Made by a program: the position numbers and the translations under genes
In this document: positions 1 through 9,411 of the stretch, piece after piece
How the letters are laid out: the number at the start of each line of letters is the position of its first letter
How positions within the stretch are numbered: the stretch's first letter is position 1
Notes under the pieces: generated by a model
Told to the model about the DNA's origin: nothing
Seen by the model: only the letters and a program-made list of their open reading frames with translations
Database searches by the model: none
NCBI RefSeq assembly: GCF_051124815.1
Contig: NZ_CP118485.1
Location: forward strand, 2,108,001 to 2,172,000
DNA length: 64,000 nt
DNA from: Azospirillum sp051124815
Lineage (GTDB): Bacteria; Pseudomonadota; Alphaproteobacteria; Azospirillales; Azospirillaceae
Direction: 5' to 3'

Positions 1-11
1 GAGCCGGCGCC

Positions 12-2219
12 ATGACCGCCCCGGCACCAACGGCCGCCGCCGCCGCTCCCTCACCCGCTCCCCTGCCCCGGCGCATGATCCCGCTGGCCTTCCGCGTCAC
101 CGGCTTCGGTCTGGTGGCGCTGGCGGTCGGGCTGGCGGCGGCGGTGCGCGGGTCGGACGCCTCGGACCCGCTGCTGACCTATGCCGTGGTGATGACGGCG
201 GCCTGCGCCGCGGCGGTGTGGGGGCTTTGGCTGACGGTCGACCGTTACCTGCTGCGCGCCGCGGAAACCCTGAGCCGCGAGGCCGGGCTGATCGCCCATG
301 GCAATGCGGAGGGGGCCGTCGGCGGCCGGGTGCCGCTCTCCCGCTATGGCGACCTGCTGTCCATCGCGCGCGCGGTGAACGAGCTGTCGGACAAGCTGGC
401 CCAGGTCCGCCGCGACATCGCCCGCACCGTCGCCGACCACACCGCCAAGGCGGAGCAGCAGAAGACCCAGCTGGCCGCCGTGCTGCGCGACCTGCACGAA
501 GGCGTTCTGGTCTGCAACACCAAGCACCAGATCCTGCTCTACAACCAGACCGCCCTCGACATCCTCCACCTTGCCGGCGACCTCGGGCTCGGCCGCTCGC
601 TTCTGCATTTCGTGGTGGCGGAGCCGGTGACCCACACGCTGGAACGGCTGAGCCTGCGCGTCCGCGAAGGCCGGCACGTCAACCACGAGCACGGCACCAC
701 CGCGCAGTTCGTCGGCGCCACCACCGACGGCCGCATCCTGCTGGAAGGCCGGATGAGCGCCATCCTGCAGGACCCCGACCCTGCATCGGACGAGCCGCCG
801 GCAATCACCGGCTATGTGCTGACCCTGTCCGACGCCACCAGCGAACTGGCCGCGCTTGGCCAGCGCGACGCCCTGCTGCGCGAGGCGACGGAGGGTTTCC
901 GCGCGCCCATCGCCAACCTGCGGGCGGCGGTGGAGACGCTGTACGACGCCCCCGACCTCGGCCCCGGCGACCGCGCCGCCTTCGAAAGCGCGATGCTGGA
1001 ATCCTGCGACAGCCTGTCGCAACGGCTGGAGCGGGTGACCACCGCCTACCGCAACGTCGTCACCGGCAGCTGGCCGATGAGCGACATCCACTCCAACAAC
1101 CTGATCAACCTCGTGGCCCACCGGGTCGGGGCGGAGTCAGCCACCACGGTGACGCTGACCGGCCTGCCGCAATGGGTGCATGGCGACAGCCACAGCCTCG
1201 TGCTGCTGTTCGCCTATCTGATCGGGCGGGTGCAGGCGCTGACCGGCGCCACCGCCTACGACCTGGAGGCCGCCGGGCCGCAGGACGGCGACCGCTGGGT
1301 CTATCTCGACCTCGTCTGGCAAGGGCCGGCGGTGCCCAGCGCCACGCTGGACGGCTGGCTGGACCAGACGCTGCCCGACGGCCTGGGCGGCCTCAGCGCC
1401 GGCGACGTGCTGCAGCACCACCGCAGCACCGCCTGGAGCGAGCCGCTGCCGAACGACCTTCCCGGCGGTGCCGGCCGCGCCCGGCTGCGCGTTCCGCTGC
1501 CGCCGGCGCAGTCGCCGCGCACCGCCCAACCGCGGCCACGGGCCGGCGCCCGGCCGGAGTTCTTCGATTTCGGGCTGCTGCACCAGCCGCTGGCGACCAG
1601 CGAGCTTGGCCGCACGCCGCTGGACCGGCTGCATTACGTGGTGTTCGACACCGAGACCACCGGCCTGTCGCCCAGCACCGGCGACGAGATCATCCAGATC
1701 GCCGCGGTCCGCGTGGTCGGCGGGCGCATCCTGACCGGCGAGACCTTCAACACGCTGGTCGATCCGCGCCGGCCGATCCCGCCGGAGTCGGTCCCCTTCC
1801 ACGGCATCACCGACGGCATGGTGGCGGGCAAGCCGACCATCGACGCCGTGCTGCCGCAGTTCCGCAACTTCGTCTCCGGTGCGGTGATGGTGGCGCACAA
1901 CGCCGCCTTCGACCTGAAATTCCTGAAGATGAAGGAACGGGCGGCGGGGGTGTCCTTCGACTGCCCGGTGCTGGACACCATGCTGCTGTCCCGCATGCTG
2001 CTGGGCAATGACGGCGACCACACGCTGGACGGCATCGCCGAGCGGCTGGGCATCGAGGTGGTCGACCGCCACACCGCGCTGGGCGACAGCCTTGTCACCG
2101 CCGCGGTCTTCCTGCGGATGGTCGAGATGTTGCGCGAGCGCGACGTTCGGACGCTGGACGACGCCATCCGCGGCGCCAACATCCTGGTCGAACTCGCCGC
2201 CCGGGAGCGCGCCTTTTGA
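12..2219 (+). CDS. Sensor-like HAMP/PAS/degenerate kinase fused to DnaQ-like 3'-5' exonuclease
   Basis: The 735-residue product has two membrane segments (about residues 20-80), a HAMP-like linker and a PAS domain (about 160-280). Next comes a region that resembles a histidine-kinase core (about 295-490), but the H-box reads EGFRAPIANLR, so the phospho-accepting His is absent. The C-terminal 200 residues are a DEDDh exonuclease of the PolIII-epsilon type, with every catalytic residue present: D546 and E548 in FDTET, D634 in AHNAAFD, H687 and D692 in HTALGD. It should therefore be an active membrane-anchored 3'-5' exonuclease whose sensor half binds a ligand or partner without autophosphorylating. 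The next small gene starts on its stop codon and a signalling cluster follows. It is not the replicative epsilon subunit, which is much shorter. The exonuclease call is firm; the biological role is unknown. Confidence 0.85.
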   Translation: MTAPAPTAAAAAPSPAPLPRRMIPLAFRVTGFGLVALAVGLAAAVRGSDASDPLLTYAVVMTAACAAAVWGLWLTVDRYLLRAAETLSREAGLIAHGNAEGAVGGRVPLSRYGDLLSIARAVNELSDKLAQVRRDIARTVADHTAKAEQQKTQLAAVLRDLHEGVLVCNTKHQILLYNQTALDILHLAGDLGLGRSLLHFVVAEPVTHTLERLSLRVREGRHVNHEHGTTAQFVGATTDGRILLEGRMSAILQDPDPASDEPPAITGYVLTLSDATSELAALGQRDALLREATEGFRAPIANLRAAVETLYDAPDLGPGDRAAFESAMLESCDSLSQRLERVTTAYRNVVTGSWPMSDIHSNNLINLVAHRVGAESATTVTLTGLPQWVHGDSHSLVLLFAYLIGRVQALTGATAYDLEAAGPQDGDRWVYLDLVWQGPAVPSATLDGWLDQTLPDGLGGLSAGDVLQHHRSTAWSEPLPNDLPGGAGRARLRVPLPPAQSPRTAQPRPRAGARPEFFDFGLLHQPLATSELGRTPLDRLHYVVFDTETTGLSPSTGDEIIQIAAVRVVGGRILTGETFNTLVDPRRPIPPESVPFHGITDGMVAGKPTIDAVLPQFRNFVSGAVMVAHNAAFDLKFLKMKERAAGVSFDCPVLDTMLLSRMLLGNDGDHTLDGIAERLGIEVVDRHTALGDSLVTAAVFLRMVEMLRERDVRTLDDAIRGANILVELAARERAF

Positions 2220-2434
2220 GCGCGCCCGACCGTGATCCTGGCCGAAGTCTTGGCCGCTACCGCGACCGGATGATCGGCCTGTTCCTGCTGGCGGCGGCGC
2301 TGTTCAACCCGCCGCTGCTCGGCCTGTTCGGGGTGGAGGGAAGAATCCTGGGGGTGCCGGCGCTCTATGTCTGGGTGTTCGGCCTGTGGGCGGCGGTGAT
2401 CGCGCTGGCCGCGCTGGCCGGCCGGACACGATAG
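2216..2434 (+). CDS. Small two-helix membrane protein
   Basis: The 72-residue protein has two hydrophobic segments (about residues 19-38 and 45-67) and ends in a basic GRTR tail. The longest start is a TTG that overlaps the TGA of the exonuclease gene, suggesting translational coupling; an ATG at 2270 in the same frame is the alternative. It lies 9 bases before the symporter-kinase gene. A small membrane protein directly ahead of a symporter or symporter-kinase recalls the small accessory subunits found with some solute symporters. That is inference from position; no family motif was recognised. Confidence 0.6.
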   Translation: MSAPDRDPGRSLGRYRDRMIGLFLLAAALFNPPLLGLFGVEGRILGVPALYVWVFGLWAAVIALAALAGRTR

Positions 2435-2443
2435 GGGCGCGGC

Positions 2444-5236
2444 ATGGAGGTCGGACTGGAGTGGACCGCCGTCCTGATCGCCGCCCTCGCCTATCTTTCC
2501 GCCCTGTTCGCCATCGCCCATTGGGCCGACCGGCGGGAGGCGGCGGGGCGCAGCGTCATCGCTTCCCCCACGATCTTTGCGCTGTCGCTGGGCGTCTATT
2601 GCACGACCTGGACCTTCTACGGCTCGGTCGGGCGGGCGGCGACGCTGGGCATCGGCTTCCTGCCGGTCTATCTCGGCCCGACCCTGCTGATGCTGCTGGC
2701 GCCGCTGGTCCTGCGCAAGATCCTGCGCATCGCCAAGGCGCAGCGCATCACCTCCATCGCCGATTTCCTCGCCAGCCGCTACGGCCACAGCCCGCTCTTG
2801 GGTGGGCTGGTGGCGCTGACCGCGACCGTGGGCGTGACGCCCTACATCGCCCTGCAGTTGAAGGCGGTGGCCGTCAGTTTCGATGCGCTGACCGGCGGCG
2901 GCGGGCTGGGGCCGGCGGAGGGCCCGTTCCTCGACCATGGCTTCCTGATCGCCGCGGTGATGGCGCTGTTTGCCATCGTCTTCGGCGCCCGCCAGATCGA
3001 CGCCGCCGAACACCATCCCGGCATGGTCGCCGCCATCGCCCTGGAATCTGTGGTGAAGCTGATTGCCTTCCTGGCGGTCGGGCTGTTCGTCGTCTGGGGC
3101 CTGCATGACGGGCTGGGAAGCCTGTTCGATGCGGCGGCCGCCCGTCCCGATCTTGCCCGCCTGATGGGCAGCGATCCGGCACTGGGACATACGGCATCGG
3201 GAAACGGGCCATGGGGCGCGTGGGTCACCACCACGATCCTGTCGGCCGCGGCGATGCTGTGCCTGCCGCGCCAATTCCAGGTGATGGTGATCGAATCGGT
3301 GGACGAGCGCCATCTCGACCGCGCGGTCTGGCTGTTCCCGCTCTATCTCCTGCTCATCAACCTGTTCGTGCTGCCGGTTGCCCTGTCGGGGCTGCTGAGC
3401 TTCGGCGGACGGCTCGATCCCGACCTGTTCATGGTTGCCCTGCCGCTGAGCGGCGGAGCCGACTGGCTGGCGCTGCTGGCCTTCCTGGGCGGGCTGTCGG
3501 CAGCGGCCGGGATGATCGTCGTGGAGTCGGTGGCGCTGTCCACCATGCTGTGCAACGATCTGGTAATGCCGATCCTGCTGCGCACGCGGTCACGCGCGCT
3601 GGCGCGCTCCGCCGATCTGGCGCCGCTGCTGCTCTCGGTAAGGCGCATCGCCATCGTGACGATCCTGCTGTTCGGCTACGGATATTTCCGGCTGGCCGGG
3701 TCGGCCTATGCGCTGGTGTCGATCGGACTGATCTCCTTCACCGCGGTGGCGCAGTTCGCCCCGGCGCTGATCGGCGGCCTTTATTGGCGCGGAGCGACCC
3801 GGCGCGGCGCTATCGGCGGGGTGACGGCCGGGACGCTGGTCTGGGCCTACACCCTGCTGCTGCCCAGCTTCGCGCGGTCGGGCTGGCTGCCGGCCAGCTT
3901 CATTGCCGACGGGCCGTGGGGCATTGCCGCCCTGCGGCCCTATGCGCTGTTCGGGCTGGAGGGCTGGGACTCGCTGGCCCATTCCCTGTTCTGGACCGCA
4001 ATCGCCAACATCGGCGCCTATGTCGGCCTGTCGCTGTTCGATCGCCCCGGCGCAGCGGAGCGGGCGCAGGCCGCAGCCTTCGTCGATGTCTTCCAGCCCG
4101 CGTCGAACGGCGCTGTGCCGCTGCTGGAAGCGCCGCCGGACTGGCGCAGCGCCGCCAGCGTCGGCGACCTTACACGCGTGGTCGCCCGCTTCCTCGGACC
4201 CCAGCGCGCCGAGCGGGCCTTCGCCGGCGCCGATCCGGACGAACCGGCCGGGCCGGAGCGGCTGCGGCTGGCCGAACGGCTTCTGGCCGGCGCGATCGGC
4301 GGGGCGTCCGCCCGCGTCGCCCTCGCCTCCTCCGTCTCGGCCGGGGCGGTGGAGGCGGCGGAGCTTCTGCGCATGCTCGACGAGACCAGCGACGTCATCG
4401 CTCACAGCCGCGAGCTGGAGCGCAAGACCGCGGAGCTGGAGCGCGCCACCGACGCCCTGCGCGCCGCCAACGAACGGCTGACCGAGCTGGACCGGCTGAA
4501 GGACGATTTCCTGTCCACCGTCACCCACGAGCTGCGGACGCCGCTGACCTCGATCCGGGCGCTGAGCGAGATCCTGCACGACGCCCCCGACCTCGACATC
4601 GACCAGCGGCAGGAGTTCCTGGCCGTCATCATCAAGGAGAGCGAGCGGCTGACCCGCCTGATCAATCAGGTGCTGGACATGGCGAAGATCGAGGCCGGGG
4701 CGCTGGACTGGCGGATCGAGACCATCGACGCCGGACCGGCTCTGACCGAGGCCGTCGCCGCGACGGAGGCGCTGTTCCTGGAACGTGGCATCACCCTGTC
4801 GGTGGACATTCCGGACCACCTGCCGCCGGTGCGCGGCGATGTCGACCGGGTGATCCAGGTCGTCGTCAACCTGCTGTCCAACGCCGCCAAATTCACGCCG
4901 CCCGGCGGCCGGACCCGGCTGGTGGCTCGGTTGGAGAGTGGCTTCCTGCGGGTGACGGTGACCGACAGCGGCCCCGGCGTTGCGGCGAAGGACCGCGATC
5001 TGGTGTTCGACCGCTTCCGCCAGTCCGGCGACACGCTGACCGGCAAGCCGGCCGGCACCGGCCTGGGGCTGGCCATTGCCAAGCGAATCGTCGAGCATCT
5101 CGGCGGCCGGATCGGGGTGGCGGACGCGCCGGCCGGGCCGGATCCCGAGTCGGGCCAGGGAGCCGCATTCTGGTTCACGCTGCCGCTCGCCGGGAATCCG
5201 GCCGATGTCCCGCAGTCGGAAGAGCGGCGGGAGTGA
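2444..5236 (+). CDS. CbrA-like sodium/solute symporter-histidine kinase
   Basis: The 930-residue membrane sensor kinase begins with a PutP/SLC5-type symporter domain of about 12-13 transmembrane segments (residues 5-530). A linker and a short coiled coil (about 640-685) follow, then a HisKA/HATPase core. The H-box THELRTPLTS carries the phospho-acceptor at H695. The N-box is NLLSNAAKF and the G-boxes are DSGPGV and GTGLGLAIAKR, so the kinase should be active. No receiver domain is attached. Proteins with this architecture, such as CbrA of Pseudomonas, couple nutrient or amino-acid sensing to a separate response regulator; whether the symporter part transports is not known here. The ATG follows a GGGGCG sequence. 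The hybrid receiver-kinase at 5545 and the later receiver at 8993 are the likely partners. Confidence 0.9.
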   Translation: MEVGLEWTAVLIAALAYLSALFAIAHWADRREAAGRSVIASPTIFALSLGVYCTTWTFYGSVGRAATLGIGFLPVYLGPTLLMLLAPLVLRKILRIAKAQRITSIADFLASRYGHSPLLGGLVALTATVGVTPYIALQLKAVAVSFDALTGGGGLGPAEGPFLDHGFLIAAVMALFAIVFGARQIDAAEHHPGMVAAIALESVVKLIAFLAVGLFVVWGLHDGLGSLFDAAAARPDLARLMGSDPALGHTASGNGPWGAWVTTTILSAAAMLCLPRQFQVMVIESVDERHLDRAVWLFPLYLLLINLFVLPVALSGLLSFGGRLDPDLFMVALPLSGGADWLALLAFLGGLSAAAGMIVVESVALSTMLCNDLVMPILLRTRSRALARSADLAPLLLSVRRIAIVTILLFGYGYFRLAGSAYALVSIGLISFTAVAQFAPALIGGLYWRGATRRGAIGGVTAGTLVWAYTLLLPSFARSGWLPASFIADGPWGIAALRPYALFGLEGWDSLAHSLFWTAIANIGAYVGLSLFDRPGAAERAQAAAFVDVFQPASNGAVPLLEAPPDWRSAASVGDLTRVVARFLGPQRAERAFAGADPDEPAGPERLRLAERLLAGAIGGASARVALASSVSAGAVEAAELLRMLDETSDVIAHSRELERKTAELERATDALRAANERLTELDRLKDDFLSTVTHELRTPLTSIRALSEILHDAPDLDIDQRQEFLAVIIKESERLTRLINQVLDMAKIEAGALDWRIETIDAGPALTEAVAATEALFLERGITLSVDIPDHLPPVRGDVDRVIQVVVNLLSNAAKFTPPGGRTRLVARLESGFLRVTVTDSGPGVAAKDRDLVFDRFRQSGDTLTGKPAGTGLGLAIAKRIVEHLGGRIGVADAPAGPDPESGQGAAFWFTLPLAGNPADVPQSEERRE

Positions 5237-5544
5237 TCGGCCGCCGATCCGTTACAATGGTCTGGCGGCGCTGCAATCCCGTGTTATCCTGCCCCGTGTT
5301 ATCCTGCAGGATATCCGTGCCCCACATCGAAGCCCCACATTGAAGAAGGGATTCCCGCTTGCGGTCCGGCCCAAGCTCGCCCCCCGAGTGGCATACAACC
5401 GATGGGGTGCCATACGCCACAGCCCTTCCCGTTCGGACGATGCGCGCTTATGGTAGGCTGCGCGGAGCTGGGTGCGCTATGGGGCGCCATGCGGGTCCGG
5501 CGGAGCGGCCCGCCTGTCGGGCGGGTTGGCGGTAGGAAGGCGGG
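5237..5544. other. Intergenic region between two kinase genes
   Basis: This 308-base stretch separates the symporter-kinase gene from the receiver-PAS-kinase gene and contains no supported gene. Its first third holds a duplicated TATCCTG-containing unit and a palindrome, listed separately. It probably carries the promoter of the downstream gene. No convincing -35/-10 pair could be singled out. Confidence 0.5.
5278..5313. promoter_or_regulatory. Tandem 14-bp repeat ending in a 14-bp palindrome; possible operator
   Basis: The unit CCCGTGTTATCCTG occurs at 5278-5291 and again at 5293-5306, a period of 15 bases. The second copy runs into the perfect palindrome TATCCTGCAGGATA (5300-5313), so the half-site TATCCTG is present three times, twice direct and once inverted. 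Such an arrangement upstream of a regulatory gene suggests a dimeric transcription-factor site. No known consensus was recognised. Confidence 0.35.
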
Positions 5545-7242
5545 ATGGGCAAGATACTGGTTGTCGACGACGAGCGGGACGTCCAGACGCTGATCATGCA
5601 GCGTTTCCGCCGCGCCGTACGTGCCGGCGAACTGGAATTCCTGTTCGCCCATGACGGGAAGGAGGCGCTGGAGACCCTGCGCGCCCGCCCCGACATCGAC
5701 ATGGTGCTGAGCGACATCAACATGCCGGGCATGGACGGGCTGACGCTGCTGGACCATTTGCCTCAGGTGAATGCCGACATCCGGGCGGTGATGGTGTCGG
5801 CCTACGGCGATCTCGGCAATGTCCGCGCGGCGATGAACCGCGGCGCCTTCGACTTCATCATCAAGCCCATCGATTTCGCCGATCTGGAAGCCACCATCCA
5901 CAAGACGCTGGAGGCCTGCCGTTCCGTGCGCCGGCTGCGCGACGCGCTGCAGGAAACCAGGACGGCGGAGGCGGCGTCGCGCGCCCAGGCCGCCCGCCTG
6001 CGCCGGGTCCTGGACGGCAGCCCGATCGGCGTGGCGATCATCACCGAAACCGGCGAGCTGCTCTACTGCAACCAGCGCTGCACCGACCTGTTCGGCGTGC
6101 CGGCGGAGACGCTGCAGCATCACTGCGCCCCCACCCTGTTCCGCCATGTCCAGGACCGGCTGACGGGACGGCCGTCGGAGGCCGGGTCGCAGTCGGCGTC
6201 GGAAGAGATCCATTACGTCCGCGAGGACGGGCACACGGTGTGGATGGCGATGTCCGTCGACCGCACCAACTATGAAAGCAAGCCGGTCTTCATCGTCTGG
6301 CTCTATGACATCACCGAACGCAAGGTGCAGGCCGAGGCTCTGCGCCGTGCCAAGGATTCGGCCGAACAGGCGCTGGCCGACCTCGAACGCATGCAGTCCG
6401 ACCTGATCCGGGCGGAGAAGATGGCGGTGATCGGGCAGTTGATCGCGGCGGTCGCGCACGAGATCAACACGCCCGTCGGCATCGCGCTGACCGCCGCCAC
6501 CCATCTGCAGACTGCCTCGGAAGCGATCATCCTGACCTTCAACGGCGGGCAACTGCGCAAAAGCGATTTTCAGGAGTATATCGGCACGGCCAGCGAGGTT
6601 TCGACGCTTCTGGTCGCGAACATCGAACGCGCCGCCGCCCTGATCCAGAGCCTGAAGCTGGTGACGGAGGGCAAGGCCAACTCCCCGCGCAGCCGCTTCG
6701 ACCTGCGCGATTATCTGTCCGACATCGTGCTGGCGGTGCAGGTGCAGCCGGCCGCGTCCAGGCACCAGCTGGTTCTTGACTGCCCCGACGGCATTGCCCT
6801 CGACACCTATCCCGGCGCGCTGACCGAGGTGCTCCTGGCCCTGCTGACCAATGCCTTCGCCCACGCCTTCGAGACGGAGCCGGCCCCGGCGGCCGTCGCG
6901 GAAGGCGTCGGCGCGATGGCCGACGGCGGAGCCGATGGACTGGAGGAGGAGCCGGACGGCAGCCGGAACCGCCGGGGCCGGGTCACGGTTTCGGTCCGGC
7001 TGCTCGACAACGAGCGAATCGAACTTGTGGTGTCCGACAACGGCCGCGGCATTCCGGACGACATCCAGCCGCGGCTTTTCCAGCCCTTCGCCACCACCCG
7101 GCGTGGATCGGGCAGCATGGGACTGGGGCTTTATGCGGCGTTCAATCTCGTTACCGGCAAGCTGGGCGGCGAGATCGACATCGACAGCGCAGTCGGCCGT
7201 GGAACGACCGTGATCCTGCGCCTGCCGCTGGATGCCCCCTGA
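5545..7242 (+). CDS. Hybrid response regulator: receiver-PAS-histidine kinase
   Basis: The 565-residue soluble protein starts with a receiver domain (residues 1-120; acidic D8/D9, phospho-acceptor D57 in LSDINMPGMDG, conserved Lys in IIKPID). A PAS domain (about 150-260), a coiled coil and a kinase core follow. The H-box is AHEINTPVG and the ATP lid shows DNGRGIPDD and GSMGLGLYAAF. Having the receiver at the N-terminus means it is probably phosphorylated by another kinase and then signals through its own kinase domain, as an intermediate in a phosphorelay. The neighbouring CbrA-like kinase is a natural donor and the receiver at 8993 a natural acceptor; both pairings are inference from position. 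Confidence 0.88.
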   Translation: MGKILVVDDERDVQTLIMQRFRRAVRAGELEFLFAHDGKEALETLRARPDIDMVLSDINMPGMDGLTLLDHLPQVNADIRAVMVSAYGDLGNVRAAMNRGAFDFIIKPIDFADLEATIHKTLEACRSVRRLRDALQETRTAEAASRAQAARLRRVLDGSPIGVAIITETGELLYCNQRCTDLFGVPAETLQHHCAPTLFRHVQDRLTGRPSEAGSQSASEEIHYVREDGHTVWMAMSVDRTNYESKPVFIVWLYDITERKVQAEALRRAKDSAEQALADLERMQSDLIRAEKMAVIGQLIAAVAHEINTPVGIALTAATHLQTASEAIILTFNGGQLRKSDFQEYIGTASEVSTLLVANIERAAALIQSLKLVTEGKANSPRSRFDLRDYLSDIVLAVQVQPAASRHQLVLDCPDGIALDTYPGALTEVLLALLTNAFAHAFETEPAPAAVAEGVGAMADGGADGLEEEPDGSRNRRGRVTVSVRLLDNERIELVVSDNGRGIPDDIQPRLFQPFATTRRGSGSMGLGLYAAFNLVTGKLGGEIDIDSAVGRGTTVILRLPLDAP

Positions 7243-7301
7243 CACGGCTTGGATGACCACCTCGCAAGACCGATACGGGCGACGGGAGAGTTGAAACGGA
7301 C

Positions 7302-8996
7302 ATGGACGATTTCACCAACCTCAAGGTTTTGCCGCCCCGGTCCGTGCAGGAAGCCCTGGACCTCGGGCGGGTCTACCATGACCAACTCGTCGCCGCGATG
7401 CCCGGCCTGCTCGTCCACAGCAACGACACTATCCTGCATTGCAGCGCCACCCTCGCCCGCCTGCTTGGATACGAGTCGGCCGAAAGCATCCAGGCGCTGC
7501 CGGGCGCCATGACGCTGGTTCCCGAGGACGACCGGCACACGGAACAGGATGTCTACACGCGCTGCCTGAAGGGATTGATCCGGTCGCAGGTCCGCCGGAT
7601 CAAGCGGCACCGCGCCGACGGCAGCGTCCAGTGGTTCGACCAACTCATGGAGTCGGTGGACTGGGGCGGACAGCCGGCGGTGATGGAGATGCTGACCCTG
7701 ATGCGCCCGCTGGCCGCCAATGCCGAGCTGCCGCACCAGGAACAGTTGCTGCAGGCGGCGATCGACGCCATGCCGAACGGCGTTCTGATGCTGGATCGCG
7801 ACCTGAATGTCGAAGGCGCCAACAGCGAATTCTATCGGCTGTGGGACTATCCCATCGGCATGTTCCCCCCCGGAACCGCCGTTGCCTTGATTTTGACCTA
7901 CAACCACGCCCGCGGCGATTACGGCGACGTTCCCTGTGAAGAGACCGTCGCGGAATTGTGCTCCCGCTATCTGGTCAAGGGTGTCTTCAACTCCGAGCGC
8001 CGTGTCCCGAACGGCCGCACCCTCGATATCCGCACCGCGCCACGGGCCGATGGCGGCTATGTCATCACCCACCATGACATCACCGACCGCAAACGCATCG
8101 AGGATGAACTTCGGCAGGCCAAGGAGCGTGCCGAAGCGATCCTGAAGGAACTGCGGGAAACCCAGCGGCAGCTGATCGTGCAGGAAAAGATGGCCGCATT
8201 GGGCCAATTGACTGCCGGAATTGCCCATGAATTGAAGAACCCGCTGAACTTCGTCAACAATTTCGCCGAGCTTTCGGGCGAATTGCTGGACGAGCTTCTG
8301 GAGTTGCTGGAGCCGCTGAACGACCATCTGAACGATGCCACGCGTATCGATGTCAACGATTTGGCCGGCAGCCTGCAAGGCAACTTGCGCAAGATTGCCG
8401 ACCATGGCCGGCGCGCCGACGGCATCGTCAAAAGCATGCTGGCCCATTCGCGCGGCGGCGGTGGCGAGTGGCAGGCGACGGACCTGAATGCGCTGGTCGA
8501 AGAGGCGCTGACCCTGTCCTACCATGCCTTCCGCGCCCAGGATCGTGCCTTCAACGCCATATTGGCGAAGCATTTCGACCTTGTGGCCGGAGAGGTGAAG
8601 CTGGTGCCGCAGGACGTGTCGCGTGTCCTGGTCAACCTGTTCACCAACAGTTTCTACGCCGTCCGGAAACGCCAACTGATCTGCGGCGACCCGACTTTCG
8701 CGCCGCGGGTCGACGTCACAACCTCCGCAAGCGCGACCGATGTGTCGATCCGCATCCGGGACAACGGCATCGGCATGCCGCCGGCCGTCCTCGACAAGCT
8801 GTTCACGCCCTTCTTCACCACCAAACCGACCGGGGAAGGGACCGGCTTAGGCCTTTCGCTGAGCTATGACATCGTGGTACATCAGCACAGGGGGCGATTC
8901 GACGTGTCCAGCGTCGAGAACGACCACGCCGAATTCACAATCACGCTGCCGCGTGCAGCGACCGCGGTGTCGTTAGGGGAGCGCCGAAAGACATGA
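7302..8996 (+). CDS. PAS-domain sensor histidine kinase
   Basis: The 564-residue protein has no transmembrane segments, so it is a cytoplasmic sensor. Two PAS-type regions (about 30-150 and 150-265) precede a coiled coil and a kinase core with H-box GIAHELKNPLNF and ATP-binding motifs DNGIGMPP and GEGTGLGLSLSYD. The HELKNPL form of the H-box is typical of the NtrB/HisKA-type kinases. The final codons overlap the start of the lone receiver gene (ATGA), so the two are translationally coupled and form a likely cognate pair. The signal sensed cannot be told from sequence. Confidence 0.88.
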   Translation: MDDFTNLKVLPPRSVQEALDLGRVYHDQLVAAMPGLLVHSNDTILHCSATLARLLGYESAESIQALPGAMTLVPEDDRHTEQDVYTRCLKGLIRSQVRRIKRHRADGSVQWFDQLMESVDWGGQPAVMEMLTLMRPLAANAELPHQEQLLQAAIDAMPNGVLMLDRDLNVEGANSEFYRLWDYPIGMFPPGTAVALILTYNHARGDYGDVPCEETVAELCSRYLVKGVFNSERRVPNGRTLDIRTAPRADGGYVITHHDITDRKRIEDELRQAKERAEAILKELRETQRQLIVQEKMAALGQLTAGIAHELKNPLNFVNNFAELSGELLDELLELLEPLNDHLNDATRIDVNDLAGSLQGNLRKIADHGRRADGIVKSMLAHSRGGGGEWQATDLNALVEEALTLSYHAFRAQDRAFNAILAKHFDLVAGEVKLVPQDVSRVLVNLFTNSFYAVRKRQLICGDPTFAPRVDVTTSASATDVSIRIRDNGIGMPPAVLDKLFTPFFTTKPTGEGTGLGLSLSYDIVVHQHRGRFDVSSVENDHAEFTITLPRAATAVSLGERRKT

Positions 8997-9388
8997 CCCT
9001 GGGAATTCTTGTCGTCGACGACGAACCCGACATCGAGGATCTGTTCCGCCAGCGCTTTCGCGCCGAACTCCGCCGTGGTGAATTGGTCTTTCACTTCGCC
9101 GCTTCCGCCGAGGAAGCGCTGCAAAATCTGAACTCCGGATTGCAACCGGAGGCGGTGCTCGTTCTCAGCGACATCAACATGCCGGGCATGAGCGGGCTGG
9201 AGTTGCTGGAGCGCCTGCGGGTCGATTCGCCGGACGTGCCGGTCATCATGGTCACCGCCTATGGCGACAACGAGAACCGCCGCCGGGCGCTCGACATCGG
9301 CGCCACCGATCTGGTGACCAAGCCCGTCGATTTCGTCGCGCTGAAAAAGCTGGTCCACAGCGTCATCGAGCAGAAGAGCGCCGCCTGA
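8993..9388 (+). CDS. Single-domain response regulator (CheY-like)
   Basis: This 131-residue protein is one receiver domain with acidic residues D9/D10, phospho-acceptor D60 in LSDINMPGMSG, the switch Thr in MVTAYGD and the conserved Lys in LVTKPVD. It has no output domain, so it acts by protein contact or as a phosphorelay intermediate. It resembles the receiver of the hybrid protein at 5545: both share the phospho-site sequence LSDINMPGM and an RRGEL or RAGEL segment. That points to duplication within the cluster. It is coupled by ATGA overlap to the preceding kinase and is the last gene of the plus-strand block. Confidence 0.88.
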   Translation: MTLGILVVDDEPDIEDLFRQRFRAELRRGELVFHFAASAEEALQNLNSGLQPEAVLVLSDINMPGMSGLELLERLRVDSPDVPVIMVTAYGDNENRRRALDIGATDLVTKPVDFVALKKLVHSVIEQKSAA

Positions 9389-9411
9389 CCGGACATTCCG
9401 GCTCAATCCCT

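Noticed and set aside
51..2072. Long minus-strand frames opposite the exonuclease gene
   Set aside because: They have no recognisable domain and are mirror frames of a well-supported gene.
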